The notes: a model not told the origin generated them from the letters alone. DNA of 64,000 nt from an uncultured bacterium (GCA_958366705.1 CATXCB010000007.1:54565-118564), one strand, 5' to 3'. Counted from the stretch's first letter, positions 51,820 to 60,556 are shown. Made by a program: numbers and translations.

Positions 51820-53383
51820 TATTTCCTCCATTTGCACTTTGTTTTATGTATTCTTGATTAATAGCGTCAGATACTTTTTGAGTAGCTTCATTAGCATCCT
51901 TCAGCGCCATATTTTCAGATCTTAATTCACTTACATTTCTTCTAAATTCAGAACCATTTAATCGAATAGCAGATTCTGCTCTTGTTGAAAATCCATTTTC
52001 ACACATCATCTGTTCCGCAGATATTTCTTTAGTTGGATCTAACATACCTTGAGATGGACCTATAAAGTCAGCACCTAACCAAGCTTGTCTAATAATTGGA
52101 TTATCAAAAAAACCGGGAGCTTTAATTCTGCCTCTAGCAATCGCCTCATACATCCAAATTTCATAAATTGGTCTGCAGAAATCTGAAACAAACCACTCTC
52201 TACGCATTTTAACAACTTTCCAAAATTCTAAAAGAGCGGCTCTTGAAGCGGAATAACTTGAATTAAATTCTTTCATTAAAATTTCTTTTGATATTTCTAA
52301 ACTAGAACCTATCTGAATAGCCACAGCATCTATAAAAGCAGGAAAACCTCCAGCAGGCCTTTTAGGATCTCCGAATGTTACATCTTCATTTGTTTTTAAA
52401 TGAACAATATTCCCTGGGCCCATTTCATATTCTGAATCATCAAGGATTATGTCATCATTCTCACCAGTAGCAACATCCATCAATGGATTTTCATTAACCT
52501 TTGAATCAGTTTTTATGAAAGCTGTAAACATACTTTCCACAACTGCTGCTGTCAATTCTGCCTCAGTATATCTTCTAATTTGCAAAAGCAATTCTATTAC
52601 AGGAGCTAAGATAGGTAACCCTCGATATTGCCCCGGACGTTCTACATCTGATTGAAAATATATAACATTAGGTAGTCCAGTTTTTTCTCCATAAGCAAGT
52701 ACTCTTTGCCACTTACTTGTTTCATGACTACTAATTTCATTTTTATAATTATTACAAAAATGATATGCTACAATTTTCCCTTTATCATCAACCTCTATTC
52801 CGTCATAAATATAATTACCATTTGAAGTATTAATCCCATCGGTTGAGTGTAAAACACCACTACCATAAGTATTAGGAGTTGATAATCTATCTGCTTCTAT
52901 TACATTTAATCTCAACGAGTATGGTAAAATTTTAGAAACTGCTTTCGGGTCATGCTGGATAACTATCGGACAATCTCCGTTCATTAAAGAAGAATAGAAA
53001 ACTAAATCTTGAATTTTATAAAAATCATTCAATCCAACTGCATCACAATGATTTTTATTTTCTGCCCACAATGCAAATTCTCTTTCTGTTATATTTTGCC
53101 ACTTAATAGCATCTTCCTCGTTTAAACCAAGCACGGCTTTATCAATTCGAGATTTCAATACAAGACCAAAGCCAATTGTATTTGTTCGCATCGTCTTTAA
53201 TACGGATAATGATAAACCTCCAGACATACATAGCATTCGTGAACGTTCTCGTAATGTCTGTAAGTTATAATTTATATCTTCATTTGGGGAACCAGATACA
53301 GAAGTAAAACCTTTTAAGTTCTTTCGGACATAACTTGCTCCTGTGTCAGAATATCCCTTATTATATCTTTTTATTGCTTTCAT
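51809..53383 (-). CDS. Portal protein (lambda gpB family)
   Basis: A 524-residue portal. Visible are SMLMNGDCPIVI-type residues (FYSSLMNGDCPIVIQHDPKA), DVERPGQYRGLPILAPVIEL, the tunnel helix LQIRRYTEAELTAAVVESMF and FNSSYSASRAALLEFWKVVK. Length and order (terminase, W-like, portal, protease) match lambda. Confidence 0.95.
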   Translation of the reverse strand: MKAIKRYNKGYSDTGASYVRKNLKGFTSVSGSPNEDINYNLQTLRERSRMLCMSGGLSLSVLKTMRTNTIGFGLVLKSRIDKAVLGLNEEDAIKWQNITEREFALWAENKNHCDAVGLNDFYKIQDLVFYSSLMNGDCPIVIQHDPKAVSKILPYSLRLNVIEADRLSTPNTYGSGVLHSTDGINTSNGNYIYDGIEVDDKGKIVAYHFCNNYKNEISSHETSKWQRVLAYGEKTGLPNVIYFQSDVERPGQYRGLPILAPVIELLLQIRRYTEAELTAAVVESMFTAFIKTDSKVNENPLMDVATGENDDIILDDSEYEMGPGNIVHLKTNEDVTFGDPKRPAGGFPAFIDAVAIQIGSSLEISKEILMKEFNSSYSASRAALLEFWKVVKMRREWFVSDFCRPIYEIWMYEAIARGRIKAPGFFDNPIIRQAWLGADFIGPSQGMLDPTKEISAEQMMCENGFSTRAESAIRLNGSEFRRNVSELRSENMALKDANEATQKVSDAINQEYIKQSANGGNSDK

Positions 53384-53402
53384 TTTTACCTCATGATTGA
53401 AT

Positions 53403-53672
53403 TTAAAATCTCGCGATAATGCTTATTACTTTGCGGGATTTAGTCCCCGAAACTAAATCTTCTAACTCCTCAATTTCAGTTTCTAATTTTTCAATAGCAG
53501 CTCTTAATTGATCCGGAGTCATATTATAATTCGTTTTACTTCGACTACCTAAACTATAAGCTTGAGGGCTCCCTGTTAAAATTTTTTCCTCCATTTGGTA
53601 GTAGAGCTCAAGTCTTTCTTTCTTTTTGTTTAAGTCTGCAGTCCATTTTTGAATTTTATTAATTTTAGACAT
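53403..53672 (-). CDS. gpW-like head-tail joining protein (DUF6148-type)
   Basis: An 89-residue helical protein: two long helices (KKERLELYYQMEEKILTG; LRAAIEKLETEIEELEDLV) separated by AYSLGSRSKTNY. It occupies the gpW position between terminase and portal. Basic C-terminus (SRKVISIIARF). Confidence 0.75.
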   Translation of the reverse strand: MSKINKIQKWTADLNKKKERLELYYQMEEKILTGSPQAYSLGSRSKTNYNMTPDQLRAAIEKLETEIEELEDLVSGTKSRKVISIIARF

Positions 53673-53679
53673 ATATTAC

Positions 53680-55596
53680 CTACCAATCATTAGAAGAATT
53701 GTTGTTACGTTTTCTTTTAATTACTCTAGCATTTTCTACAGCCTTAGCTTTACGCACAGGATTTTTTAATTTTTGCCAGATACTTTGTAAATCAGGATTC
53801 CAAACCCTAAATGCAGCATTTGCATAATTTCTACAATCTAAAGCTTCATTTCTATTATGTCCTGGCAATTTTTCCCAAACCCAACGATTACCACTAAGAC
53901 CTTTTTTTAATACTAGATGTTCACTAAGTAAACATTCAAAAAAATAACTATCATATCCTAATTCTTGATTATTAGGAAAATGACAGTATCCAGCACCTGG
54001 AGTTTCAACTTTTAAATTACTCATAATAGTAGTTTTTCCAGCATCAACACCTATTATGTATAGCCAAGTTTTTCTTCTTTCATCTCCATTTATAACAACT
54101 TTACTCGGTTTTGTTGATATATATGGTATGTTTTCTCCACCTTTACCTTTAATAGGGAAAACACATTTGTGCTGTCTTAGTCTACATTGTTCGTAAACGT
54201 CTTGTGTAAAGTGGCCTCCTGAATCAACGAAAGTAATTCTAACCTTTAAGCCTTGACCATTTTTAAAATAATAAATTCGGTCAATAACTTCATCTAATTG
54301 CTTCCACGTTTCAGGATTATCTGGCCGTCCTAAGATATAACCTTTCCGGATTCCCCAGGTTTCGTTATAAAAACCATATCCAACGATTTCATATTCCAAT
54401 CTATCATCCTGAGTATCCACACCACAGGTTAAAGCTAAGACTCCATCCGGAAGTTCTGAATCATAATTTTCTCTTCGAGCCAGCATTTCATCTTCGTCTG
54501 CCAAATCTCCTCTTGCTTCCCATAGTTCTCCTAATTGTGTATTAAAAACAACTTGTAACTTTTCTGGATCATCTTTTGCATCTAAAAAAGCTATAATTAT
54601 TTTTTCCCAACTTTGCCATGGGGAAACAAAAGAATTCAACCAAAATGAAACATGCCCACGATTATATGCTTCTGCATTATCTGCAATCCATTTTGTAGGT
54701 TGCGACTTCATCACATTTTCTGGGCTCATCGTACCACAATGCGGACATGCGAAATAAATATCAGACACTTCATATACTTTTTTATGATTGATTTCTTTAT
54801 ACTTTGAATTAAATCTAATATTATCCCAAGACATATTAACATATTCACCGCATCCTGGGCATTTACTGCACCAACGTTCTTGAGTTCCTTGCAAGAATCC
54901 AAATTCAATAGCACTTGACCCTTTTATAGTTGGAGTCGATACTTCTATTGTTTTGGAGTTGAAATAAGTTATTTGTCTTGCTTTCAAAAGTTCAAAAGGG
55001 TCGCCCTCTACCCCTGCAGATTTTTTCCATCTATCTCTTTCATCAGCTATTACATATTTTGCCGGTGTAGATGCTAAATCAGCAGCACTTTCAGAACCTA
55101 CTAAAGTTAACATACCACCTGGGAAAGATTTTTGTAAAATAGTATTGCCAGCTTTTTTGGTCTTACTTGTTTTTTTCTTTAAACGTTTGCAATCCCTAAT
55201 CATAGGATTTATTCTTTGTTTAGAGAATTTTTGAGCTGCCTTTAAGTTTGGATGAACATACATAATACTTCCTGGCGCCTGATCAATTATATATCCTATT
55301 GCATTCAGCTCAACTTCAGATTTTCCAACCTGAGATGATGCAACAACAGATATAACTCTAACTTTTGGGTCAGTAAAAGCATCCATTATTTTTTTTAAAT
55401 ACGGAGTTCTTGATGTTCTCCAAGGTCCAGCTTCAGAAGAGGATTCAGGGCTTAAAATTCTATATTTGTCAGCCCATTCAGATAATGTTAATTTTTCAGG
55501 AGGTTTAAAAAATGATAATGCAGGTTTTATAACAGAATTCAAATGTGTAACAGTTTGTTCCGGGCTTCTGCATATTAAATCATTAATCGTCAACAT
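53680..55596 (-). CDS. Terminase large subunit (GpA family)
   Basis: An approximately 638-residue packaging ATPase-nuclease. The P-loop variant is VVASSQVGKSEVELNA (about residue 90), Walker B is YVIADERDRW, and the RNase-H-like nuclease has CGVDTQDDRLEYEIVGYG and TFVDSGGHFTQDVYEQC. A zinc-finger-like C-x2-C pair is in WCSKCPGCGEYV and FACPHCGTM. The start is uncertain: several ATG/TTG codons lie within 15 bases of a GGAG in the end of the small-subunit gene. Confidence 0.95.
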   Translation of the reverse strand: MLTINDLICRSPEQTVTHLNSVIKPALSFFKPPEKLTLSEWADKYRILSPESSSEAGPWRTSRTPYLKKIMDAFTDPKVRVISVVASSQVGKSEVELNAIGYIIDQAPGSIMYVHPNLKAAQKFSKQRINPMIRDCKRLKKKTSKTKKAGNTILQKSFPGGMLTLVGSESAADLASTPAKYVIADERDRWKKSAGVEGDPFELLKARQITYFNSKTIEVSTPTIKGSSAIEFGFLQGTQERWCSKCPGCGEYVNMSWDNIRFNSKYKEINHKKVYEVSDIYFACPHCGTMSPENVMKSQPTKWIADNAEAYNRGHVSFWLNSFVSPWQSWEKIIIAFLDAKDDPEKLQVVFNTQLGELWEARGDLADEDEMLARRENYDSELPDGVLALTCGVDTQDDRLEYEIVGYGFYNETWGIRKGYILGRPDNPETWKQLDEVIDRIYYFKNGQGLKVRITFVDSGGHFTQDVYEQCRLRQHKCVFPIKGKGGENIPYISTKPSKVVINGDERRKTWLYIIGVDAGKTTIMSNLKVETPGAGYCHFPNNQELGYDSYFFECLLSEHLVLKKGLSGNRWVWEKLPGHNRNEALDCRNYANAAFRVWNPDLQSIWQKLKNPVRKAKAVENARVIKRKRNNNSSNDW

Positions 55597-56170
55597 CATC
55601 TCCATCTTCAATTGTTAAATTTTTTCCTTTGTCTTCAGAGATACGTTCCTTGTAAAAATCCAAACTAAATTCATACTCAGATAATAGAGTTAATACTCCA
55701 TTTACTTCTTTTTCAATAACTTCAGATATCTCTGATGCAGTAGTAAGATTTACAACATCCATTGCCAACCTGCCCGGCAAAGCTGACAATCGACTTTTGA
55801 TTGTTGCTGCCAAATCTTCTGTATAGGCTTGTACATCTTCAGCTCTCAACAAACTTAACTCTAATTGTTTTAATTCCAATTCAGCTAACTTCGTTTTTGC
55901 TCTTTTAAATGCAATTTCAGCTTCTAATTTTTCTTTTTCTTGATCTTCAGATGTCTTTTTTCTTTTATCAACAATATCTTGTAAGTATTTTATATAATTC
56001 TGTATAGATACAACAGTAGGATAATAATTAACACCTTTTACTCTTTTTTTCGGCAATATCCCTTGTTCTGATAATTGTCTTATTCTCTCATCTGATCTAT
56101 CAAAAAATTTAGCAAACCACTTGGTATCCTCATATCCCTTTAAATCATCAGCTTTTTCAAGATTTTGCAT
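55583..56170 (-). CDS. Terminase small subunit (Nu1-like)
   Basis: A 195-residue protein with an N-terminal winged helix-like DNA-binding domain (WFAKFFDRSDERIRQLSEQG, ILPKKRVKGVNYYP) and a long coiled coil (EDQEKEKLEAEIAFKRAKTK). The C-terminus (LPGRLAMDVVNLTTASEISE) probably contacts the large subunit. AAAGGA lies before the ATG. It overlaps the large-subunit gene. Confidence 0.85.
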   Translation of the reverse strand: MQNLEKADDLKGYEDTKWFAKFFDRSDERIRQLSEQGILPKKRVKGVNYYPTVVSIQNYIKYLQDIVDKRKKTSEDQEKEKLEAEIAFKRAKTKLAELELKQLELSLLRAEDVQAYTEDLAATIKSRLSALPGRLAMDVVNLTTASEISEVIEKEVNGVLTLLSEYEFSLDFYKERISEDKGKNLTIEDGDDVDD

Positions 56171-56469
56171 TTTTTTAATTATCCTTTCAAACTTAAAAAC
56201 ATTACTTACCTAAAACCCAAGATTTTAAGCGGTTTTAATTCCCATAAAAAAATTTAAAACCAAACCAAGTGCCTAAAAAAAATTTTTCAAAAAATACACG
56301 ACTTTTGGGCTCGCGAGCACCACAAACGAAAAATCGCCGTCACAGTACCTTTTAATCTATCCAAGGGGAGGTTTTATTTATCAAGATTAATAAGAACAAT
56401 GCACACGAGCCTTATTAAGCCGTCATATAGGTATTAAGGTGATATAATATAACAACAGTTTTAAAGCCC
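56171..56469. other. Gene-free region upstream of terminase
   Basis: About 300 bases with no gene. It holds a perfect ten-base palindrome, GCTCGCGAGC (56309-56318), in an otherwise AT-rich stretch, and a TATAAT-like box on the plus strand near 56443. It is the natural place for the packaging (cos or pac) site and a late promoter, but neither is proven. Confidence 0.5.
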
Positions 56470-57765
56470 TTACAAGGCAATCTGAGAGGAGTTCATAACT
56501 TCATCCCATAAGATTTCTTTTCCTTGTCTCATACACTTAACATCTTCAGATGGAAAGTTATTTACAAAACGTTTGACTATTACATCACAGTACTTCTCAT
56601 CTAATTCAATTAACCTAGCTTTACGTCCAGTATGCTGACAAGAAATCAATGTTGTGCCGGAGCCTCCAAAGCTATCAAGAACAATATTATTTCTTAGTGT
56701 AGAGTTCTTTATCAAGAATGAAAAGAGCTCAACAGGTTTCATTGTTGGATGAAGTTCACTCTTCAAAGGTTTATCGAAATCAAGAACTGTAGCAAGACTT
56801 CTATCATCAATAAAATAATGCGCAGCACCTGGCTTCCAACCATACAAACAAGGTTCATGTTTCCATTGATAATCTTGGCGACCGAGAGATATGTGATTCT
56901 TATTCCAGATTAAACATTGCTTTACAAGCCACCCAGTATCAATGCAGGCTCCATGGAAATTAAACCGTTCAGAATCTGAATGCCATATATAAAATGGAGT
57001 TCCAGGATTCATAACCTTATCTATACAAGAGAATGCTGAATTCAAGAAGTTTCTAAACTCTTCATTGGTAAGATTGTCATTTTTTATTTTTAATTTATCT
57101 GCCGTTCCACCTTCATAATTTACATTATATGGCGGGTCTGTTAATAGTAAATCAATAAATTCACCATTCAATAATAAGGAATAAGTTTCATCTAAAGTAG
57201 CATCTCCACAGATCAATCTATGATCACCTAATAACCACAGATCGCCTTTTTGAGTAAAATTATTCTCCGACAACTCAGGCACCTCATCATCATTTAGAGA
57301 TTCTTCTTCAAGAATATCATCTAATAATGCCGAGTATTCATCTTGGCTATACCCTGTCAAAGATAAATCTTCAAATTCAAAATCTCTAAATATTTCAGAT
57401 AATTTTTCAGTATCGATTTCTGCTAACTCAGCAAGCTTATTGTCTGCTAGTAAAGCCGATAACTCTTCATCCTCATTTTTGAAACTTTGATATTCAACCG
57501 GGACATTTTTAAATCCTGCTATCTGCGCAGCATACAATCGACCATGACCTTTTACAATATAGCCTGATAGTGTTGATACTGTAATTGAAGCTCTCCACCC
57601 AGTTTTTTTGATTACTTCAGCTAAAAGTTTTAATTGTGAATCCGGGTGAGAATTAGGATTCCGAGGATTAGGTTTTAATGCACTGATATCAACTATTTCA
57701 TCAAATGCACAAAAGACAGGGACATTTTCAATAAATGCCCTGGCTTTTTGTTTTTCTTTTGTCAT
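56470..57765 (-). CDS. ParB-like nuclease domain / DNA methyltransferase fusion
   Basis: A 431-residue phage protein. Residues 20-150 are a ParB/Srx-like domain (ALKPNPRNPNSHPDSQLKLL; YIVKGHGRLYAAQIAGFKNV). Residues 190-430 are an amino-methyltransferase of the beta class: the catalytic LLLTDPPYNVNYEGG comes first and the SAM-binding VLDSFGGSGTTLISCQHTGR last. Such fusions are common in prophages, where they modify the phage DNA. GGAG precedes the ATG, and the AGTCAGTATAAA motif lies just upstream. Confidence 0.93.
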   Translation of the reverse strand: MTKEKQKARAFIENVPVFCAFDEIVDISALKPNPRNPNSHPDSQLKLLAEVIKKTGWRASITVSTLSGYIVKGHGRLYAAQIAGFKNVPVEYQSFKNEDEELSALLADNKLAELAEIDTEKLSEIFRDFEFEDLSLTGYSQDEYSALLDDILEEESLNDDEVPELSENNFTQKGDLWLLGDHRLICGDATLDETYSLLLNGEFIDLLLTDPPYNVNYEGGTADKLKIKNDNLTNEEFRNFLNSAFSCIDKVMNPGTPFYIWHSDSERFNFHGACIDTGWLVKQCLIWNKNHISLGRQDYQWKHEPCLYGWKPGAAHYFIDDRSLATVLDFDKPLKSELHPTMKPVELFSFLIKNSTLRNNIVLDSFGGSGTTLISCQHTGRKARLIELDEKYCDVIVKRFVNNFPSEDVKCMRQGKEILWDEVMNSSQIAL

Positions 57766-57773
57766 AAATATAC

Positions 57774-57799
57774 TCCAGTCTATCTTTTTATACTGACTG
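57774..57799 (-). promoter_or_regulatory. AGTCAGTATAAA motif, copy 1
   Basis: On the minus strand CCAGTCAGTATAAAAAGATA, then GACTGG, 11 bases before the ribosome site of the ParB-methyltransferase gene. CCAGTC and GACTGG form an inverted repeat. The same core stands before the genes starting at 59129 and 61302. Confidence 0.65.
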
Positions 57800-57800
57800 G

Positions 57801-59129
57801 TTAGTTATTTACGAGTAAATTTTTAAATATGGCTTCTAATACTTTAACAACAACAGAATTACCTGCTTGTTTATAAAGTTGAGTATTAGAAACTCCACTT
57901 TGCTTAGCTTTATAAAAGCTATTATCAGAAAAGCCCATCAATCTCCAACATTCTAAAGGTGTCAATCTTCTAACCCTGTAGTCTCTAAGTACCATCGGGC
58001 CAGTATGCGCACGTAACGTTGGGGATAAACCTTTTTCCGAATAGACTCTACCATCTTGGGGGTTTCCCCTCATTCTTGATGTGTTAGTTATATTACCCAG
58101 TTGGACTATTTTTTCAATTACAAGATTATCTTTTGCTACAGATGTTAAGGTGTTTGATAATCCTTTATTATTTATTTCTAATCGCTGAGTAGTTGGAGCT
58201 CCTACTGTTCTATCCGAAGGATTATCAGGATTTCTTCCCCTGCTTGCTCCAATGAAAACAGCTTGGTGAGGAGATGTAGTTATTGTTTGAACTTTTCCAC
58301 GTCCTACTCGCCCTCTTCGAGTAGTCGAATTGGCTTGTTCAAAGTTTATACTATCTCCGACCTTTGCAATAGTATAACCGGATTTAACCGCCTCTTTGAC
58401 GGCGACACAATCCCAGTTATGCTTTTTATCATATGCGCTACGACCTGCGACTCTAATTGTATTCGAAGTTTCTTTTCCAACTAAATATTTTAAGAGTTTG
58501 TCGGCTTTATCCTGAGGGATATAATATTTTTCTGATACATCTGATTCTAAAAGGTCTAACAATTTTACTTTTAAAGGTATAGTTTCAGGAAATTCAAAAG
58601 ATTTATTTAAGTCTTTTCTAATACTAATAGCAAAAACCCGTTCTCGGTTCTGAGGAACACCATAATCTTTTGAATTTAAAACTTTTCAACTAGTATCATA
58701 TCCAAGGGCATCTAACTCATTAATTCACTGCATAAAATAAGGCTTAAATTTACTGCCAACTAAATTTTTAACATTTTCTAATATTAAAAATTTAGGTAGT
58801 TTATTTTCATTTTGTGCAACTTTTAATAAGCGCCCAACCTCATACAATAAACTAGAACGTGTTCCTGCTTGAAGTCCTTTTTGTTGTCCTGCAACCGAAA
58901 TATCTTGACAAGGCGAAGAATACACCCAGATATCTGCATAATCAAGCTTCTTAATTTCTTGAATATCTCCATAATTATTAACTTCACCATGAATTGCTTG
59001 ATAACTTTGTAATGCATATTTATCAATTTCTGAAATGCCAACAATATCAAAATCTAAATGAAGATTTTTTAAAGCTTCAGAATAGGCTCCAATTCCAGCA
59101 AATAACTCAATGATTTTAAATTTTTTCAA
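57801..59129 (-). pseudogene. Cytosine-5 DNA methyltransferase interrupted by two in-frame TGA codons
   Basis: One continuous 442-codon frame, except for TGA at 58725-58727 and 58686-58688. All class motifs are present: IELFAGIGAYSEAL (I), the catalytic PCQDISVAGQQKG (IV), FLILENVKNL (VI), NSKDYGVPQNRERVF (VIII) and LYKQAGNSVVVKVL (X). The two TGA codons fall where family members have Trp (F-M-Q-*-I-N-E-L and Y-D-T-S-*-K-V-L-N). Other Trp in the gene are TGG. In the standard code this gives two inactive fragments, 58725-59129 and 57801-58562. A TTG start with GGAGG is used. It could be a pseudogene, a suppressed gene, or one from a TGA=Trp genome. Confidence 0.9.
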
Positions 59130-59132
59130 AGT

Positions 59133-59162
59133 TCCTCCAGTCTATCTCTTTTATACTGACTA
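59133..59162 (-). promoter_or_regulatory. AGTCAGTATAAA motif, copy 2
   Basis: On the minus strand TAGTCAGTATAAAAGAGATA followed by GACTGGAGG, just before the cytosine methyltransferase start. It shares 24-25 bases with copy 1, including the ribosome site. Confidence 0.65.
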
Positions 59163-59167
59163 GAGAA

Positions 59168-59190
59168 GAGACACCTCAAGAAGGTGTCTC
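59168..59190 (-). terminator. Terminator after the gpZ-like gene
   Basis: GAGACACCT / AGGTGTCTC perfect stem with a five-base loop, 45 bases after the gpZ-like stop codon on the minus strand. The T-rich tail is weak. Confidence 0.75.
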
Positions 59191-59234
59191 AACGATTCCT
59201 TTTCTCGATTTGTACACATGAGAAATGAATAAAA

Positions 59235-59837
59235 TCATAAATGTCCTTTTATATATTGGGTCATATGATGATCAAAGCGTTTATGAAGTAAATCTGCAAC
59301 ACTATTATTTATTAGTTTTTTTACATCTTGATTATCAACCATTTGAGGCAAAGATAATGTTTTTATTGGTTTAATATCATCCGGTAAACTTGAAAGACGC
59401 ATCCAAGGTATTATTGTCGCACTGCCTTTTGCTGCAGGTGCTAAAAATACCCCACCATCTGCAGGAGCCTTGAATGCTTTAGCCTGTTTTTTTATTTTTG
59501 CCTTTACTTTGTATTTAGACTTTTCCGGTCTATTTTTTGGGGTCATTCCAAAATGTAATGGAGTTAATACCCGACCAGAATATTGGAATTCTAGAGAAGC
59601 TAAGTTATCTCCACCAACACGAATTGAACCTGCACTTGACTTATAAACTTTTTTATAAGAAATTTCGGATTTCTTTATTCCATATATCGAAGTCACAGAA
59701 GATGCGATTTTCCCAGGTGTCCTTGAAATCATATCTTTCATTGTTCTATCATATACAGACCCAACATTTTGGTATGTATCAGATATTTTATTGATTGCTT
59801 CCGCAACACTCTGCATCGCTACAAAAGGTGTTTTCAT
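59235..59837 (-). CDS. Minor tail protein Z-like
   Basis: A 200-residue protein fitting the prophage gpZ tail-completion pattern: an N-terminal helix (MQSVAEAINKISDTYQN), basic helices (RTPGKIASSVTSIYGIKKSE), a beta core (VYKSSAGSIRVGGDNLASLE; LTPLHFGM) and KVKAKIKKQAKAFKAPADGG. Unusually it lies on the early side of the terminase, separated from other tail genes by two methyltransferases. The stop codon is TGA; reading through would add 28 residues. Confidence 0.7.
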   Translation of the reverse strand: MKTPFVAMQSVAEAINKISDTYQNVGSVYDRTMKDMISRTPGKIASSVTSIYGIKKSEISYKKVYKSSAGSIRVGGDNLASLEFQYSGRVLTPLHFGMTPKNRPEKSKYKVKAKIKKQAKAFKAPADGGVFLAPAAKGSATIIPWMRLSSLPDDIKPIKTLSLPQMVDNQDVKKLINNSVADLLHKRFDHHMTQYIKGHL

Positions 59838-59855
59838 AACCCCTCCATGAAGAAA

Positions 59856-59873
59856 AATCCGCTTTAGGCGGAT
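59856..59873. terminator. Hairpin upstream of the gpZ-like gene
   Basis: AATCCGC and GCGGATT arms with a short loop, between the gpZ-like start and the iteron array. It has A runs on the left, and may end minus-strand transcription from the early side. Confidence 0.55.
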
Positions 59874-59936
59874 TCACAAAAAGATTTTCAAAAAGATTTC
59901 ATTATAAATATAAACTACAAAATATATGCCCTTCAA

Positions 59937-59986
59937 TGAATTTTCATGAACTTTAGTGAACTTTAGTGAATTTTCATGAACTTTAA
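59937..59986. repeat. Five tandem 10-bp repeats (iteron-like)
   Basis: TGAATTTTCA, TGAACTTTAG, TGAACTTTAG, TGAATTTTCA, TGAACTTTAA in direct tandem. Each is one helical turn, flanked by TGCCCTTCAA and TGCCCTAAAA. They are in a gene-free gap of about 250 bases (59838-60084). A protein-binding array (operator, partition or replication iterons) is plausible. Confidence 0.85.
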
Positions 59987-60084
59987 TGCCCTAAAATAAT
60001 AAAAGACTAAAGTTAATATTCATAAGTCTTTTAATATATTTTTTTCATAGAAGATTTATCACAAAAAAATATAAAAAAAGCACT

Positions 60085-60273
60085 TTACATATCTTCATAT
60101 TTTGTACTATTTTTTCTATATTCATCAAGACAACGTTCTAAGAATTCCTTTTCCTCAAAAGTAATTCTTTTATTGAATCTAGTCGTTGCAGGCTTTATTG
60201 GGCCAATCAAAACCCCTTTTTTTCTGCCCGCACCTGCCCTGGCGCCACCTCTATTTTCTTTTTTATTATCCAT
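60085..60273 (-). CDS. Small basic phage protein with GGARAGAGRKKG motif (62 aa)
   Basis: Begins MDNKKENRGGARAGAGRKKG, an N-terminal motif seen in many small phage DNA-binding and packaging-related proteins, followed by a helical segment (TFEEKEFLERCLDEYRKN). I start it at 60273 since GAGG lies seven bases upstream; an in-frame codon at 60309 has none. Confidence 0.7.
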   Translation of the reverse strand: MDNKKENRGGARAGAGRKKGVLIGPIKPATTRFNKRITFEEKEFLERCLDEYRKNSTKYEDM

Positions 60274-60332
60274 ATCAAACCTCACTAGGGTTGAAATTTC
60301 TCTAAACACAAGTTATAATAAAAATATAAGGG

Positions 60333-60365
60333 AGCTAATTAAGCTCTGGAGAAACTTAATTAGCT
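60333..60365. terminator. Strong inverted repeat between the 24-aa peptide and the 62-aa gene
   Basis: AGCTAATTAAG / CTTAATTAGCT, an 11-base perfect stem with an 11-base loop. On the minus strand it is followed by CCC and then T-rich DNA. Terminator or message-stabilising structure. Confidence 0.6.
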
Positions 60366-60374
60366 TGTCACCCC

Positions 60375-60449
60375 TTATAATAAATGGGAAATAATTTCTA
60401 AAAGATGTCCTAATATCAGTAGGGCATCTTTTATTAGTTTCCGATTCAT
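60375..60449 (-). CDS. 24-residue hydrophobic peptide with a very strong ribosome site
   Basis: Reads MNRKLIKDALLILGHLLEII, then SHLL and TAA. AAAGGAGGTGAT, complementary to the 16S tail over its full length, lies five bases before the ATG. It is amphipathic and membrane-active in appearance, like small phage regulators or type I toxins. A minus-strand TATAAT lies about 100 bases upstream (60551-60556) and a strong hairpin follows. Function unknown. Confidence 0.5.
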   Translation of the reverse strand: MNRKLIKDALLILGHLLEIISHLL

Positions 60450-60550
60450 ATAATCACCTCCTTTCCACCCTTATGTCACTTATAAGTTGTCGGTGTGTTG
60501 GAGATGTTGGGCTACCCTTATATTTTGTTTTCAATGTTCTTTATATTTTT

Positions 60551-60556
60551 ATTATA
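60551..60556 (-). promoter_or_regulatory. TATAAT box, putative promoter for the 24-aa peptide
   Basis: A perfect -10 hexamer on the minus strand. A weak -35 (TGTCAA) lies 16 bases upstream. It would give a leader of about 95 bases before the peptide ATG. The region 60456-60671 otherwise holds no gene on the minus strand. Confidence 0.45.
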
